Assembly: GCA_002690755.1 (NCBI GenBank)
Contig: NZFT01000077.1
Coordinates: forward strand, 9,983 to 26,236
From: Phycisphaerae bacterium
GTDB lineage: Bacteria > Planctomycetota > Phycisphaerae > Phycisphaerales > SM1A02
Direction: 5' to 3'
Length of the DNA: 16,254 nucleotides
Shown here: positions 6,560-14,038 of the stretch, piece by piece
Position numbering within the stretch: position 1 is the stretch's first letter
Layout of the letters: the number at the start of each line of letters is the position of its first letter
Notes under the pieces: generated by a model
What the model was told of the DNA's origin: nothing
Seen by the model: the letters and a program-made list of their open reading frames with translations, nothing else
Databases searched by the model: none
Position numbers and translations under genes: made by a program

Positions 6560-7984
6560 ATGCGAATCCGCGACGCGACGCTCTTTCTCGGCCTGCTGCT
6601 CTCGATCATGACGTTCGTGGGCCGACCCGCCGACGCCCAGATCTCCGCGGCCGAACGGTCACTGCGGGAGCAGGCGCTCCGCAGGATGTACGAACCCGCC
6701 CCGATCGATCCCCCGTCCGTGCGGGCGATCGCCCGTGATCTGGAGATCGAGGACGACGCGGCGATCGTCGACGCGCTCGCGGCCTATGAACTCGCCTGGC
6801 GCCCGATCCTGGAAGGACCGGTTCAGATCGTCCGCGAGCGATGGCCGGTCTGCTTCTCGATCGATCGACAGCAGGGCGACGTCCGCACGCGCCACACCCC
6901 CGAACTGCTTCTTCTCCTTCAGGCGAGGGCGGATGCGTTCCGCGCCGCCGACGTCGCGGACGAGGCGTTGTTCGGCCGCCTGCTCGCCGCCGATCGGGCC
7001 GACAAATCGAAGATCGATCCCATCGCATCCACGCGTCGGGAACGGCGCCGGCGACGACGCGAGCTGCTCGGTCTTCCGGATCGACTTCCCGGGACCTCCA
7101 TCGAACCACTGGAACTCATCACCACCGTCGCGGTCGATCCGGAGATTCTCGAGGGCGTGCTCCCCGTGCTCGATGAGTGGGAAGCCGAACTCGACGCGGC
7201 CCTGGTGGCGCGATGGTCCCGGAACGAAGCGATCGAACGGATGCAAGCGGCAACGAGGATCGATCTGGGACCGGAATGGCGCCGGTTGCTGACCGGTGTG
7301 GAACGGGATCGAGCCGATCGGGAACTGGCCGCGTATGAAGAGGCGCTCGTCGCCACGGAGATTCCACGCCGGAACATCAATGCCGAGATGATCGGAGCAC
7401 TCGGGTTCCGCGTGCCCCCGCTCACCCATCTCGAGATCGTCCGCAGCCACCACGAACTCGCGCATCCCGCGTTGTTCGTCGAGGATCTCCGACTGGAGCG
7501 ATTGATCCGGGAGGTTCTCGCGTCCGACGAACTCGACGAACGCGGAAGAACCGACGTCGAGAACCTCATCGCCGCGACCGCGGAACGTCTGAATCGGCTG
7601 GGCGTGGCCGCGGCGAAACAAGCGGACCGCTCGCTCGCGTCTCGGTACCGGCACGTCTCCGACGCGGTGCCCCTCGTGGATCTCGGAGCGGATCCCACCA
7701 TCGAGGACGACATCGACGCGATCCGGGACGAGATCGAACTGCTCGACGCGGTGTTGGAACGGCGCCAGGAATTCGATCGCCTGGTCCGCCCGTTCGCAGG
7801 ACTCGGCGCGGACGTGGAGCGGCGGGTCGAAGGGCATCGGGCGGTGAACGCCTCGTTCGACCGACGCGACCGCTGGAGTCGCGACCGGCTGCGTGACGCC
7901 CTGCTCGAGCTCGGCATCCGACTCGACGAACGGAATCTCGACATCGACCCCGACCCCGACGCCGAATCCGGATTCGACCGATGA
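6560..7984 (+). CDS. Secreted, highly charged alpha-helical protein of unknown function, coupled to galK
   Basis: The 474-residue product begins with a clear Sec signal peptide: MRIRD, a hydrophobic core (about 6-20) and a likely cleavage after PADA (26) with no lipobox Cys. ATG 6560 is chosen because GGAG lies 6 bases upstream and it gives a clean signal; a TTG at 6548 is less likely. The mature part is rich in Glu, Asp, Arg, Leu and Ala, with long predicted helices and coiled-coil-like stretches, an Arg cluster RRERRRRRRELLG around residue 160, a single cysteine after the signal (in WPVCFSIDR) and an acidic Asp-Pro-rich C-terminus. I recognise no catalytic motif. It should be periplasmic or surface-exposed. 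Its TGA overlaps the galactokinase ATG (ATGA), so translation of galK is probably coupled to it. A structural role is possible but unproven. Confidence 0.85.
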   Translation: MRIRDATLFLGLLLSIMTFVGRPADAQISAAERSLREQALRRMYEPAPIDPPSVRAIARDLEIEDDAAIVDALAAYELAWRPILEGPVQIVRERWPVCFSIDRQQGDVRTRHTPELLLLLQARADAFRAADVADEALFGRLLAADRADKSKIDPIASTRRERRRRRRELLGLPDRLPGTSIEPLELITTVAVDPEILEGVLPVLDEWEAELDAALVARWSRNEAIERMQAATRIDLGPEWRRLLTGVERDRADRELAAYEEALVATEIPRRNINAEMIGALGFRVPPLTHLEIVRSHHELAHPALFVEDLRLERLIREVLASDELDERGRTDVENLIAATAERLNRLGVAAAKQADRSLASRYRHVSDAVPLVDLGADPTIEDDIDAIRDEIELLDAVLERRQEFDRLVRPFAGLGADVERRVEGHRAVNASFDRRDRWSRDRLRDALLELGIRLDERNLDIDPDPDAESGFDR

Positions 7985-9135
7985 TCACGACCTCTGCGGC
8001 GGACCGCGCCCGATCGCTGTTCACCCGGCGATTCGGGGTCCCACCGGCGATCGTCGCGTCCGCCCCGGGTCGTGTGAACCTGATCGGCGAACACGTCGAC
8101 TACACCGGTGGACTGGTGCTCCCCTTCGCGATCGACGCCCGGGCCGCCGTCGCACTCGGACCGTCCGAGGACGACCGGACCACCCTCTGCGCTCCGGATC
8201 TCGACACGGAGATGATCCATCTCGGACCGCCGCCCCGACGTCCGGAGACCGAATCGACCCGTCGATTCGCAAACCATCTGCTCGGGGTGTTGCATGCCGC
8301 GGGCGGATCCGAAACCCCGATCCGGGCCCTGGTCACCAGTGACGTCCCGTCGGGCGGCGGCCTCTCCTCGAGCGCCGCGATCGAGGTCGCCTTCGCCACC
8401 GCGTGGGCCGGGTTCACCGGCGGCGTCTCGGACCCCGCGACGATCGCCCGCCTCGCGATGCAGGCCGAGCATGAATTCGTGGGAACCCCGTGCGGAATCA
8501 TGGACATGCTGGTCTCCGCGGCGGGTCGCGCCGAAGAGGCCCTGCGGATCGACTGTCGATCGGTGACCTGGCGACCGGTGCCGATGCCGTCCGAGGACCG
8601 GGCCCTGGTCCTGCTGGTGGACAGCGGTATCACCCATCGGCTTCGCGACGGCGGTTACGCGGAACGACGCGCCGCATGCGAGCGTGCGGAAGCGGCGCTC
8701 GGTGGATCACTGCGGGATGCGACGAACGACGACATCGCGGCGGCGGCGCTCGACGCGACGGATCGACGACGCGCCTCGCACGTCGTCGAAGAGAACCGTC
8801 GCGTGGACGCGATGGTCGCGGCCCTCGAGATCGGCGACCTCGAGACCGCCGGGCGGCTCCTCATCGACGGACACCACTCCCTCCGGGACCGCTTCGAAGT
8901 CTCGATTCCCGAGATCGATCACATCGTGGAGATCGCCGAGCGACGCCGGGAATCTGGTTGTCTGGGGGCCCGTCTCACCGGCGGTGGATTCGGCGGCAGC
9001 GCCCTCGTCCTCGTGACCACCGAGACCCTGGAGGCGAATCGGAATGCGATCGTCGCCGACTTCGCCTCGCGCTTCGAGCGTCGCCCCGCGACCCGGGTGG
9101 TCCGCGCTTCGCCCGGCGCGCTGCTCGAATCATGA
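7981..9135 (+). CDS. galK: Galactokinase
   Basis: Galactokinase phosphorylates galactose at C1 with ATP, the entry to the Leloir pathway. The 384-residue product has family length and all three GHMP-kinase motifs: the galactose signature GRVNLIGEHVDYTGG (30-44) with Arg31, Glu37, His38 and Asp40; the ATP loop VPSGGGLSSSAA (122-133); and the C-terminal GARLTGGGFGGSAL (329-342). GTPCGIMDML (168-177) supplies the catalytic Asp175, although the usual GIMDQ reads GIMDM here. The presence of GEHxDY separates it from mevalonate or homoserine kinases; a galacturonokinase or N-acetylgalactosamine kinase cannot be excluded. It overlaps the preceding gene by ATGA. No galT, galE or galactose transporter is present in the window. 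It ends 9 bases from the convergent small gene. Confidence 0.94.
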   Translation: MITTSAADRARSLFTRRFGVPPAIVASAPGRVNLIGEHVDYTGGLVLPFAIDARAAVALGPSEDDRTTLCAPDLDTEMIHLGPPPRRPETESTRRFANHLLGVLHAAGGSETPIRALVTSDVPSGGGLSSSAAIEVAFATAWAGFTGGVSDPATIARLAMQAEHEFVGTPCGIMDMLVSAAGRAEEALRIDCRSVTWRPVPMPSEDRALVLLVDSGITHRLRDGGYAERRAACERAEAALGGSLRDATNDDIAAAALDATDRRRASHVVEENRRVDAMVAALEIGDLETAGRLLIDGHHSLRDRFEVSIPEIDHIVEIAERRRESGCLGARLTGGGFGGSALVLVTTETLEANRNAIVADFASRFERRPATRVVRASPGALLES

Positions 9136-9144
9136 ACCGCTGAT

Positions 9145-9565
9145 TCAGCCCTCGGACTCGCTTTCGGACTTGCCTTCCGACGGGCCCGCGATTGCGAAGG
9201 CGAGACGCGTGTCCTGCTTGTAGAACACCATCGCCGCGACGTTCCTGTGATTCGCCGACTCACTCGGAACACCGACCATGGTCCGCGTACTGGACGTGGT
9301 CGACCGCCCCGGACGCGAGCACCCGGTCGAGGCGTTTCGCCCCATCGATCTTCGCGTCCGAGGCGGTGACCTCGACGGTCCCCTTGAAGATTCCGATCAA
9401 GGCCGCCTCGTCCGGTCGGCGCGGGCCGTCCGACTCGGGATCCGCCGCGGTCGCGGATCGGACCAGCCGCGATGACGCCAGCGGCAGAAGCCACGACGGA
9501 CTCGTGAATGCCGGTCGCGGGCGAAGGCGGAGAACCCGAAGGAATCGATCTGACGGCTGGCCCAT
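9145..9565 (-). pseudogene. Small unrecognised gene with an apparent single frameshift
   Basis: An ATG at 9565 has a textbook GGAGG 8 bases upstream. From it, a frame with strong G/C third positions runs 101 codons to a TGA at 9260-9262 and includes ALIGIFKGTVEVTASDAKID and RVLASGAVDHVQYADHG. From about 9285 downward the good codon pattern moves to the frame one base later, which reads VPSESANHRNVAAMVFYKQD and TRLAFAIAGPSEGKSESESEG-like sequence to a TGA at 9145. The whole 421-base interval is one base longer than a multiple of three, as expected for a one-base insertion. Joined, it would encode about 139 residues with a Ser/Glu-rich tail and a weakly hydrophobic N-terminal region that may be a signal. 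I do not recognise the family. It could be a recent pseudogene, a sequencing or assembly error, or a real 101-residue protein. Confidence 0.5.
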
Positions 9566-9580
9566 TCGTGTGGCCTCCGC

Positions 9581-9618
9581 CGCAGGTCCTATCCTGAGGA
9601 ACGTTCGAATCGCAGGTC
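9581..9618. promoter_or_regulatory. 8-bp direct repeat in divergent intergenic region
   Basis: CGCAGGTC occurs at 9581-9588 and again at 9611-9618, exactly 30 bases apart (about three helical turns), between the divergent starts at 9565 and 9644. A TATCCT at 9590-9595 between the copies could serve as a -10 for the plus-strand lipoprotein gene, and GTTCG/CGAAC flanks the second copy. This may be a regulator site; chance is not excluded. Confidence 0.25.
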
Positions 9619-9643
9619 GCGAACCCACCGAAAGAACCTCCGC

Positions 9644-10342
9644 ATGCCACATCGCCCCGCTCCGTCCGCCCCACGCCGTTCTTCCGCGACGCCCGCCCTC
9701 GCCTTGTTGTTCGTCGCATGCCTGCTCGCGGCCTGCGGATCGGCCGGGGATGAATCGAATTCGCCGGCGCCCACCGCGCCGCGCTCGGCGTTGACGCTCG
9801 AGGATCAGGGTCCGATCTTCGCCCGGGTCGAGACCGACCGCGGCGTCTTTCGCTTCGTGCTGCGGACCGACCGCGCACCGGTGAGCTGCGCGAACTTCGT
9901 CAACCTCGTCGACCGCGGCTTCTTCGACGGTCTCGATTTCTACCGGCACTCCCGGGTGATCCGGCAGGTCGGGAATCCCTACAACGACGACGGCCTCCGC
10001 TTCACGCCGGGCTACACCATCGCGCCGGAATTCGCGGCCGATCTCCGATTCGACCGAGGCGGCCTCGTCGCGATGTCGCGTCTGGGGGACGAAGCCACCG
10101 CGATGGTCCGCCCCAACGAGTTCTTCGTGACCACGAAACCCCAGTCCGAACGATTCACCTTCAAGTACCCGGTCTTCGGGGAGGTGGTCGAGGGCATGGA
10201 GGTGGTGCTGGCGATCGAACCGGACGAGACCGTGCGATCGATCGTCATCGAAGGTGACGCCGCGCCGCTGCGTGCCGTGCACGCCGATCTCATCGAGCAG
10301 TGGAACGAAAGACTGGACGCCGCCCCCGACCCGCGCCGCTGA
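9644..10342 (+). CDS. Cyclophilin-type peptidyl-prolyl isomerase lipoprotein, divergent active site
   Basis: The 232-residue product has a lipoprotein signal: basic N-terminus, hydrophobic core (18-28) and lipobox LAAC with Cys31, followed by a Ser/Pro linker. The cyclophilin domain covers about 58-205, with FARVETDRGVFRFVLRTDRA, PVSCANFVNLVDRGFFDGLDF, YRHSRVI (100-106), GLVAMSR (140-146), NEFFVTT (158-164) and KYPVFGEVVEGMEVV. Cyclophilins catalyse cis/trans isomerisation of prolyl bonds, here at an envelope surface. Several consensus positions differ: FHRVI is YRHSRVI, the QGGDP loop is RQVGNPYND, GSQFFIT is PNEFFVT and LDGxxxVFG is FKYPVFG. Arg104 and the paired Phe residues remain. Activity may therefore be low or altered. 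ATG 9644 lacks a strong Shine-Dalgarno site but gives a well-formed signal. It converges with the Lon-domain gene across 10 bases. Confidence 0.88.
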   Translation: MPHRPAPSAPRRSSATPALALLFVACLLAACGSAGDESNSPAPTAPRSALTLEDQGPIFARVETDRGVFRFVLRTDRAPVSCANFVNLVDRGFFDGLDFYRHSRVIRQVGNPYNDDGLRFTPGYTIAPEFAADLRFDRGGLVAMSRLGDEATAMVRPNEFFVTTKPQSERFTFKYPVFGEVVEGMEVVLAIEPDETVRSIVIEGDAAPLRAVHADLIEQWNERLDAAPDPRR

Positions 10343-10352
10343 ACCGGCGGAA

Positions 10353-11066
10353 TCAGTTCCAGCTCAGGCCCTTGGGCCAGTCGGCGAAATGCTGCCGGTC
10401 GACCTGCGAGACCAGGCGATCGAGCATCTGCAGCTCGCCGGCCACCGTCTCCGCGCGTCGTCGCGAATCGCCCTGTTCGAGCAGTCGATACCGGATCGCC
10501 TCGTCCTTCACCACGGCGAAACCGATGAGATCGAGCACCACGCTGGTCGGAAGGTCGTCCCGGTCGAGCCATTCGACCGCAATGCCCGCCGCGGCGAGTC
10601 GACGCAGCCGTTCGTTGCCGAGGAGCCGCCGGATCAGTCTTCTCGCCTCGGGCATCGGCGGCGCATCGTTCGTCTCCGGCTCGATGGGACGGAGCCATCC
10701 CCGGAGGTGGAGTCGATCGTCGTCCGGCGGATCGAGTTCTTCGATCCGAGCCCGGCACAGTCCGTGAAGCAGGATGTTGAATCGGCCGTTCGAGAGTTGC
10801 TCGACCCGGGCGATCCTCCCCACGCACACCGCCTCGCGAAGGGAGATCTCCTCGACCTCTGCGCCGCGTCGCCCGTCGACGACCGCCATCGCGATCGGAT
10901 CCGCACGATCGAGATCGCCGTTCCCCGATTCGAGGCAGCTTTCGATCATCTGGCGATACCGGGGTTCGAAGATGTGGAGTGGCTGGGCGCCGTGCGGAAG
11001 CAGACTGACTCCCGGGAGCGGGAACAGCGCCACGGGCTTTCCGAAATTGACGCGATACGCGGTCAT
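10353..11066 (-). CDS. Stand-alone Lon N-terminal (substrate-binding) domain protein
   Basis: The 237-residue product matches the Lon N-domain family (LON_substr_bdg), without any ATPase or protease domain. Visible landmarks: LFPLPGVSLLPHGAQPLHIF (14-33) followed by EPRYRQMI (34-41), which is the standard Lon-domain opening; IAMAVVDG (58-65); VGRIARVEQLSNGRFNILLH (82-101) and GLCRARI (102-108); then an Arg/Leu-rich helical C-terminus (140-220). Such proteins are thought to bind unfolded or specific protein targets; the partner is unknown. ATG 11066 is chosen because the conserved domain begins a few residues later, with GGGGGA about 12 bases upstream; the open frame continues upstream but lacks conserved content. 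It follows the HDOD gene by 49 bases on the same strand and may be co-transcribed. Confidence 0.92.
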   Translation of the reverse strand: MTAYRVNFGKPVALFPLPGVSLLPHGAQPLHIFEPRYRQMIESCLESGNGDLDRADPIAMAVVDGRRGAEVEEISLREAVCVGRIARVEQLSNGRFNILLHGLCRARIEELDPPDDDRLHLRGWLRPIEPETNDAPPMPEARRLIRRLLGNERLRRLAAAGIAVEWLDRDDLPTSVVLDLIGFAVVKDEAIRYRLLEQGDSRRRAETVAGELQMLDRLVSQVDRQHFADWPKGLSWN

Positions 11067-11115
11067 CCCGGAATGATATCCCCCGTCGAGGGATGGACGC
11101 GAACCAATCGCCGGC

Positions 11116-11991
11116 TCAGGCGGCGGCGAGCAGTTCTCCACCGTCCCGGGCCGCGACGCTCGCCTCGACCCGGATTCGCTCCAGCGTGACCTGGTCGATC
11201 CCCAGATGGTCGAGCGCCTCGGGCGAGATTCCACCCTCCCGAAGATCCAGCGAGAATCCGCCGGCGATCTCCGCCGCGATCCGATCCGCCACGTGCACGA
11301 TCATCGGAAGGTCTCGATTCGCCAGGGGAACGGCGGTGGGATCATGGTGATGCCCCGCGACCCAGACCAGACTCGATGGGAACTTCCAGTGTTCGCAGAG
11401 CGCCGAACCGAACGTCTCGTGATCCTCACCGAGGACCTCCCGCTCGCACTCCCGCAGGTCGCGACCGGCGGACGCCAGGGCGATCGCTTCCGCGAACCGC
11501 GCGCGATCGTGCTGAAGTTCCACGAGAATGCCGACGTCGTGGACGAGACCGGCGAGGAAGGCCTCGTCGACCGCGTTCCGGCGATTGCCCTGCGCGATGA
11601 TCCGCGCGGTGCTGGCGGTCACGCAGGAATGGAGCCAGAGTTCGTGAGCGTTGAATTCGGGCCCGATGTCGCCACCGCGAAAGAGCTTCGCGAGGCTGGC
11701 CGCGACCGCGATGTTCTTGACGGCGTTGAGCCCGAGCAGCGAGACCGCGCGATTGATCGAGGCGATCTGTCTGGGCAGTCCGTAGAACGCGGAGTTCACG
11801 ACCTTGAGCATCCGGGCGGTCAACGCGGGATCGGTCGAGATCATCGCGTGAAGATCGCGGGCGCTCGACGCGGGGTCTTCCACCAGTTCGATGATCTTCA
11901 CCGTGACTTCGGGAAGGGTCGCGATGTGGCTGATGTTGCGAACCGCGTCGAGCGCGATGCCACCCTCTTGGCCGGCCTGTCCATGGTCCAT
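11116..11991 (-). CDS. HDOD-domain signal transduction protein
   Basis: The 291-residue product is almost entirely one HDOD domain (about 14-215), a helical module related to HD phosphohydrolases and common in bacterial signalling, motility and stress control. Landmarks: ISHIATLPEV (20-29), STDPALTARMLKVVNSAFYG (52-71), INRAVSLLGLNAVKNIAVAA (79-98), WLHSCVTASTARIIA (119-133), AFLAGLVHDVGILVELQH (144-161) and VWVAGHHHDP (209-218). The His151-Asp152 pair and a GHHH motif are retained, so residual metal binding is possible, although most HDOD proteins lack known catalysis. No receiver, GGDEF or EAL domain is attached. ATG 11991 is supported by GGAGAG at about 8 bases; the frame stays open another 88 codons upstream, but these are low-complexity Arg/Ser/Gly and not family-like. 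Confidence 0.93.
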   Translation of the reverse strand: MDHGQAGQEGGIALDAVRNISHIATLPEVTVKIIELVEDPASSARDLHAMISTDPALTARMLKVVNSAFYGLPRQIASINRAVSLLGLNAVKNIAVAASLAKLFRGGDIGPEFNAHELWLHSCVTASTARIIAQGNRRNAVDEAFLAGLVHDVGILVELQHDRARFAEAIALASAGRDLRECEREVLGEDHETFGSALCEHWKFPSSLVWVAGHHHDPTAVPLANRDLPMIVHVADRIAAEIAGGFSLDLREGGISPEALDHLGIDQVTLERIRVEASVAARDGGELLAAA

Positions 11992-12190
11992 GGTCACGCT
12001 CTCCGTGGACGACGAGGCGCCCAAATCCCCTCGAATTGGATGGGCCTGGCCCACTCCCCTGCTGGGAGCATCGGACCCGAAGGCGGTCCTCATTCGCCGG
12101 AGGAGCCGGAAGCCGTCCGAGCCGCGCGGGCCCGATCCGACTGTTCGGTCTGGAACCGATGGAACCCGTTCCGGAGGACCGAGAACACCT

Positions 12191-12844
12191 TCATTCGACC
12201 CACGCGTGCATCCGCGGGCCGGGCGTCTGGGCCTGGATGATCGTCGCCTCCGCATCGAGCATCTCGTCCCAACGCGATTCGACGCGTTCGACCACCTGGG
12301 GACCCTCGAGGGCCGCGACCTGACGGGCGAGATCGATGAAGGACAGATAATGCCCCCGCTCGCTCGCCCAGAGTCCGCGGTAGATCTTCGCGAGCGGCTC
12401 GTCCTCCGCGATCCGCGCCAGGATCTCGAATCGCTCGCAGGACCGAGCCTCGATGAGGGCCGAGATCATCAGACGATCGATCGTCTCCTCCAGACCGGCA
12501 CCGCGAACGAGGCCTCGAAGGGCGGCCGCGTAGCGGTTGGAATGCGACTTGGTCAGTCGTCCTCCGCGCCGCGACAGCAACCGCACCACGAGGGCGAGAT
12601 GTTCCACCTCGTCACGGGCCACCGCGGTCATCGCGACCACCCAGTTGTCCGGGGGCGTCGGTTCCGGCCAGCGATGCAGCAGTTCCAATGCATTCTGCGC
12701 CGCCTTCTTCTCGAGGTGGGCGTGGTCGTTCAGGAGCTGACCGGTCTCCTGAAGCGCCCTCCTCGCCCAGTCGTCGGGCGTTTCGATGCGCAAGGGAAGC
12801 TGGACGTCGCCGCCACGGGATCCGGTCGTCTTCTGGTCGTTCAT
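12191..12844 (-). CDS. miaE: tRNA 2-methylthio-N6-isopentenyladenosine-37 hydroxylase MiaE
   Basis: MiaE is a ferritin-like di-iron monooxygenase that hydroxylates the isopentenyl group of ms2i6A37 in tRNAs reading U-starting codons. The 217-residue product shows the expected ligands: LLNDHAHLEKKAAQNALELL (37-56) with Glu45, an E-x-x-H in ARDEVEHLALV (Glu79, His82), IEARSCERFEILA (131-143) with Glu132, and a second E-x-x-H in WASERGHYLSF (Glu162, His165). The segment between them, RYAAALRGLVR, is also MiaE-like. ATG 12844 is preferred to 12871 because AGGAG sits 10 bases upstream. It is 81 bases after the neuC stop and 199 bases before the HDOD gene; this 199-base gap holds only minor imperfect repeats. 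The enzyme needs MiaA and MiaB products, which are not in the window. Confidence 0.93.
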   Translation of the reverse strand: MNDQKTTGSRGGDVQLPLRIETPDDWARRALQETGQLLNDHAHLEKKAAQNALELLHRWPEPTPPDNWVVAMTAVARDEVEHLALVVRLLSRRGGRLTKSHSNRYAAALRGLVRGAGLEETIDRLMISALIEARSCERFEILARIAEDEPLAKIYRGLWASERGHYLSFIDLARQVAALEGPQVVERVESRWDEMLDAEATIIQAQTPGPRMHAWVE

Positions 12845-12871
12845 GTCGGGCTCGCTCCTGCCCGGGATCAT

Positions 12872-12892
12872 CGCCGCGGATCGCCGGCGGCG
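12872..12892 (-). terminator. Weak GC hairpin between neuC and miaE
   Basis: In the 81-base gap after the neuC stop, CGCCGCGG (12872-12879) can pair with CCGGCGGCG (12884-12892) through one bulged base around a 4-base loop. It overlaps the stretch just upstream of the miaE ribosome-binding site. No T-run follows, so it is at best a poor terminator; an upstream-leader structure for miaE is equally possible. Confidence 0.2.
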
Positions 12893-12925
12893 GAATCATC
12901 GACAGGCTTTCCCCGTCGGTCGGGT

Positions 12926-14038
12926 TCAGAAGGTGTTCCGCTTGCGCGGGGTTCCCGAGGCTTCGAGCCCGGCGAGCACCGCCGCGATCCGACGCCCGGC
13001 ACCCCCCTCGCCGTACGGATGCTCGTTCGGTCCGTCGTGACGGATCGCGACGTCGATGGCGTGGACGATCTCCTCCACGCCCGCTCGATCGACGTCGATC
13101 ACCGATCCCGGACGCTCGCGTCCCGACTGGCGAGGGCCGAGATTCACGGTCGGACATCCGATCACCGGCGCCTCGATGAGGCCCGCGCTGGAGTTGCCCA
13201 CGAGTACCTGCACGCGACGGAGCAGACCGATGAACACCGATCGCGGAAGATGCCCCGCCCGGACGACACCGGTTCGCGTCGCGGCCGCCAAGCCCGCCTG
13301 CTCCACGACGTCGCTGCCGGGATCCCGGTTGGGGCGCAGGACCACGACCGGCCCGTGTCGCTGGCTCGCCTCGATCGCCGCGTCGATCCACGCTCGTTCA
13401 GACGCTTCGGACAGGCCCGAACCGTGGTGAAGAATCGCCACGCCGGGTCGGCCGAGTCGATCGAACATGTCGTCGTCGAGCGGCGGCATCGTGTCGACGC
13501 CGTCCGCGGCGGGACTCCCGACGACATGCACCGAATCCGCCGGCTCGCCGAGTCCCCGGATCCGTTCGCCGCTCGTCGGGGTCGCCGGAAAGTGAAGGTG
13601 CGACAACTTGGTGATCGCGTGCCGCATCGATTCGTCCGCCACCCCCTCGGCACGGTCGCCACCGTGGACGTGCGCCACCATGCTTCCTCCGATGCCTGCG
13701 CTGGCCGCGGCCGCGAAAGCCTCGATCCGGTCTCCGAGGACGAGGACGACGTCCGGATCCAGTCGGTCGAACGCCGCGGTGAATCCCACGACGCCACGGC
13801 CCGTGGCCGTCGCGTCGGCCATGCGTCCGCTTCGCCCGGCGCGCTGCATCTCCACCACCGCGTCGACGTGGAAGTGCGTACGGACCTCGTCGATGGTCTC
13901 ATCCGGTGGGAGCAGGTGCGCGCCCGCCGCGACCACCCGCAGTTCGAGCTCGGGCGAGTCGGCGATCGCGTCCATCGTCGAACGCAACAGACCGAAGTCC
14001 GCGCGGGAACCGGTGACCACCGCGACCCGGCGACTCAT
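12926..14038 (-). CDS. neuC: UDP-N-acetylglucosamine 2-epimerase (hydrolysing), NeuC type
   Basis: This 370-residue GT-B-fold enzyme is expected to hydrolyse and epimerise UDP-GlcNAc (or a bacillosamine/legionaminate precursor) to the ManNAc-type sugar used by NeuB. Visible motifs: VVTGSRADFGLLRSTMDAI (7-25), VLVLGDRIEAFAAA (98-111), AHVHGGDRAEGVADESMRHA (122-141), ITKLSHLHFPAT (142-153), VVGSPAADGVDT (172-183), LHHGS (203-207) and VGNSSAGLIEAPVIGCPTVN (280-299) followed by LGPRQSGRERP (300-310). These match NeuC/NnaA rather than the WecB branch. The length is usual. The ATG at 14038 overlaps the neuB stop (ATGA), so it is the third biosynthetic gene of the neu cassette. Whether the product is sialic acid itself or legionaminic acid cannot be decided from sequence alone. 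Confidence 0.94.
   Translation of the reverse strand: MSRRVAVVTGSRADFGLLRSTMDAIADSPELELRVVAAGAHLLPPDETIDEVRTHFHVDAVVEMQRAGRSGRMADATATGRGVVGFTAAFDRLDPDVVLVLGDRIEAFAAAASAGIGGSMVAHVHGGDRAEGVADESMRHAITKLSHLHFPATPTSGERIRGLGEPADSVHVVGSPAADGVDTMPPLDDDMFDRLGRPGVAILHHGSGLSEASERAWIDAAIEASQRHGPVVVLRPNRDPGSDVVEQAGLAAATRTGVVRAGHLPRSVFIGLLRRVQVLVGNSSAGLIEAPVIGCPTVNLGPRQSGRERPGSVIDVDRAGVEEIVHAIDVAIRHDGPNEHPYGEGGAGRRIAAVLAGLEASGTPRKRNTF

Noticed and set aside
6919..8637. Long minus-strand open frame opposite the secreted protein and galK
   Set aside because: Ser/Arg-rich shadow of galK, whose three GHMP motifs fix the coding strand.
11992..12190. Possible small gene or operator in the largest gap (CCAAAT/AATTGG imperfect repeat, GGGCCTGGCCC)
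   Set aside because: The repeats are short and imperfect, no promoter boxes or coding bias are convincing, and nothing better than a generic leader/terminator can be claimed.
11992..12255. Upstream extension of the HDOD protein by 88 residues
   Set aside because: The extension is Arg/Ser/Gly-rich with no family similarity, and a good ribosome-binding site precedes the ATG at 11991.
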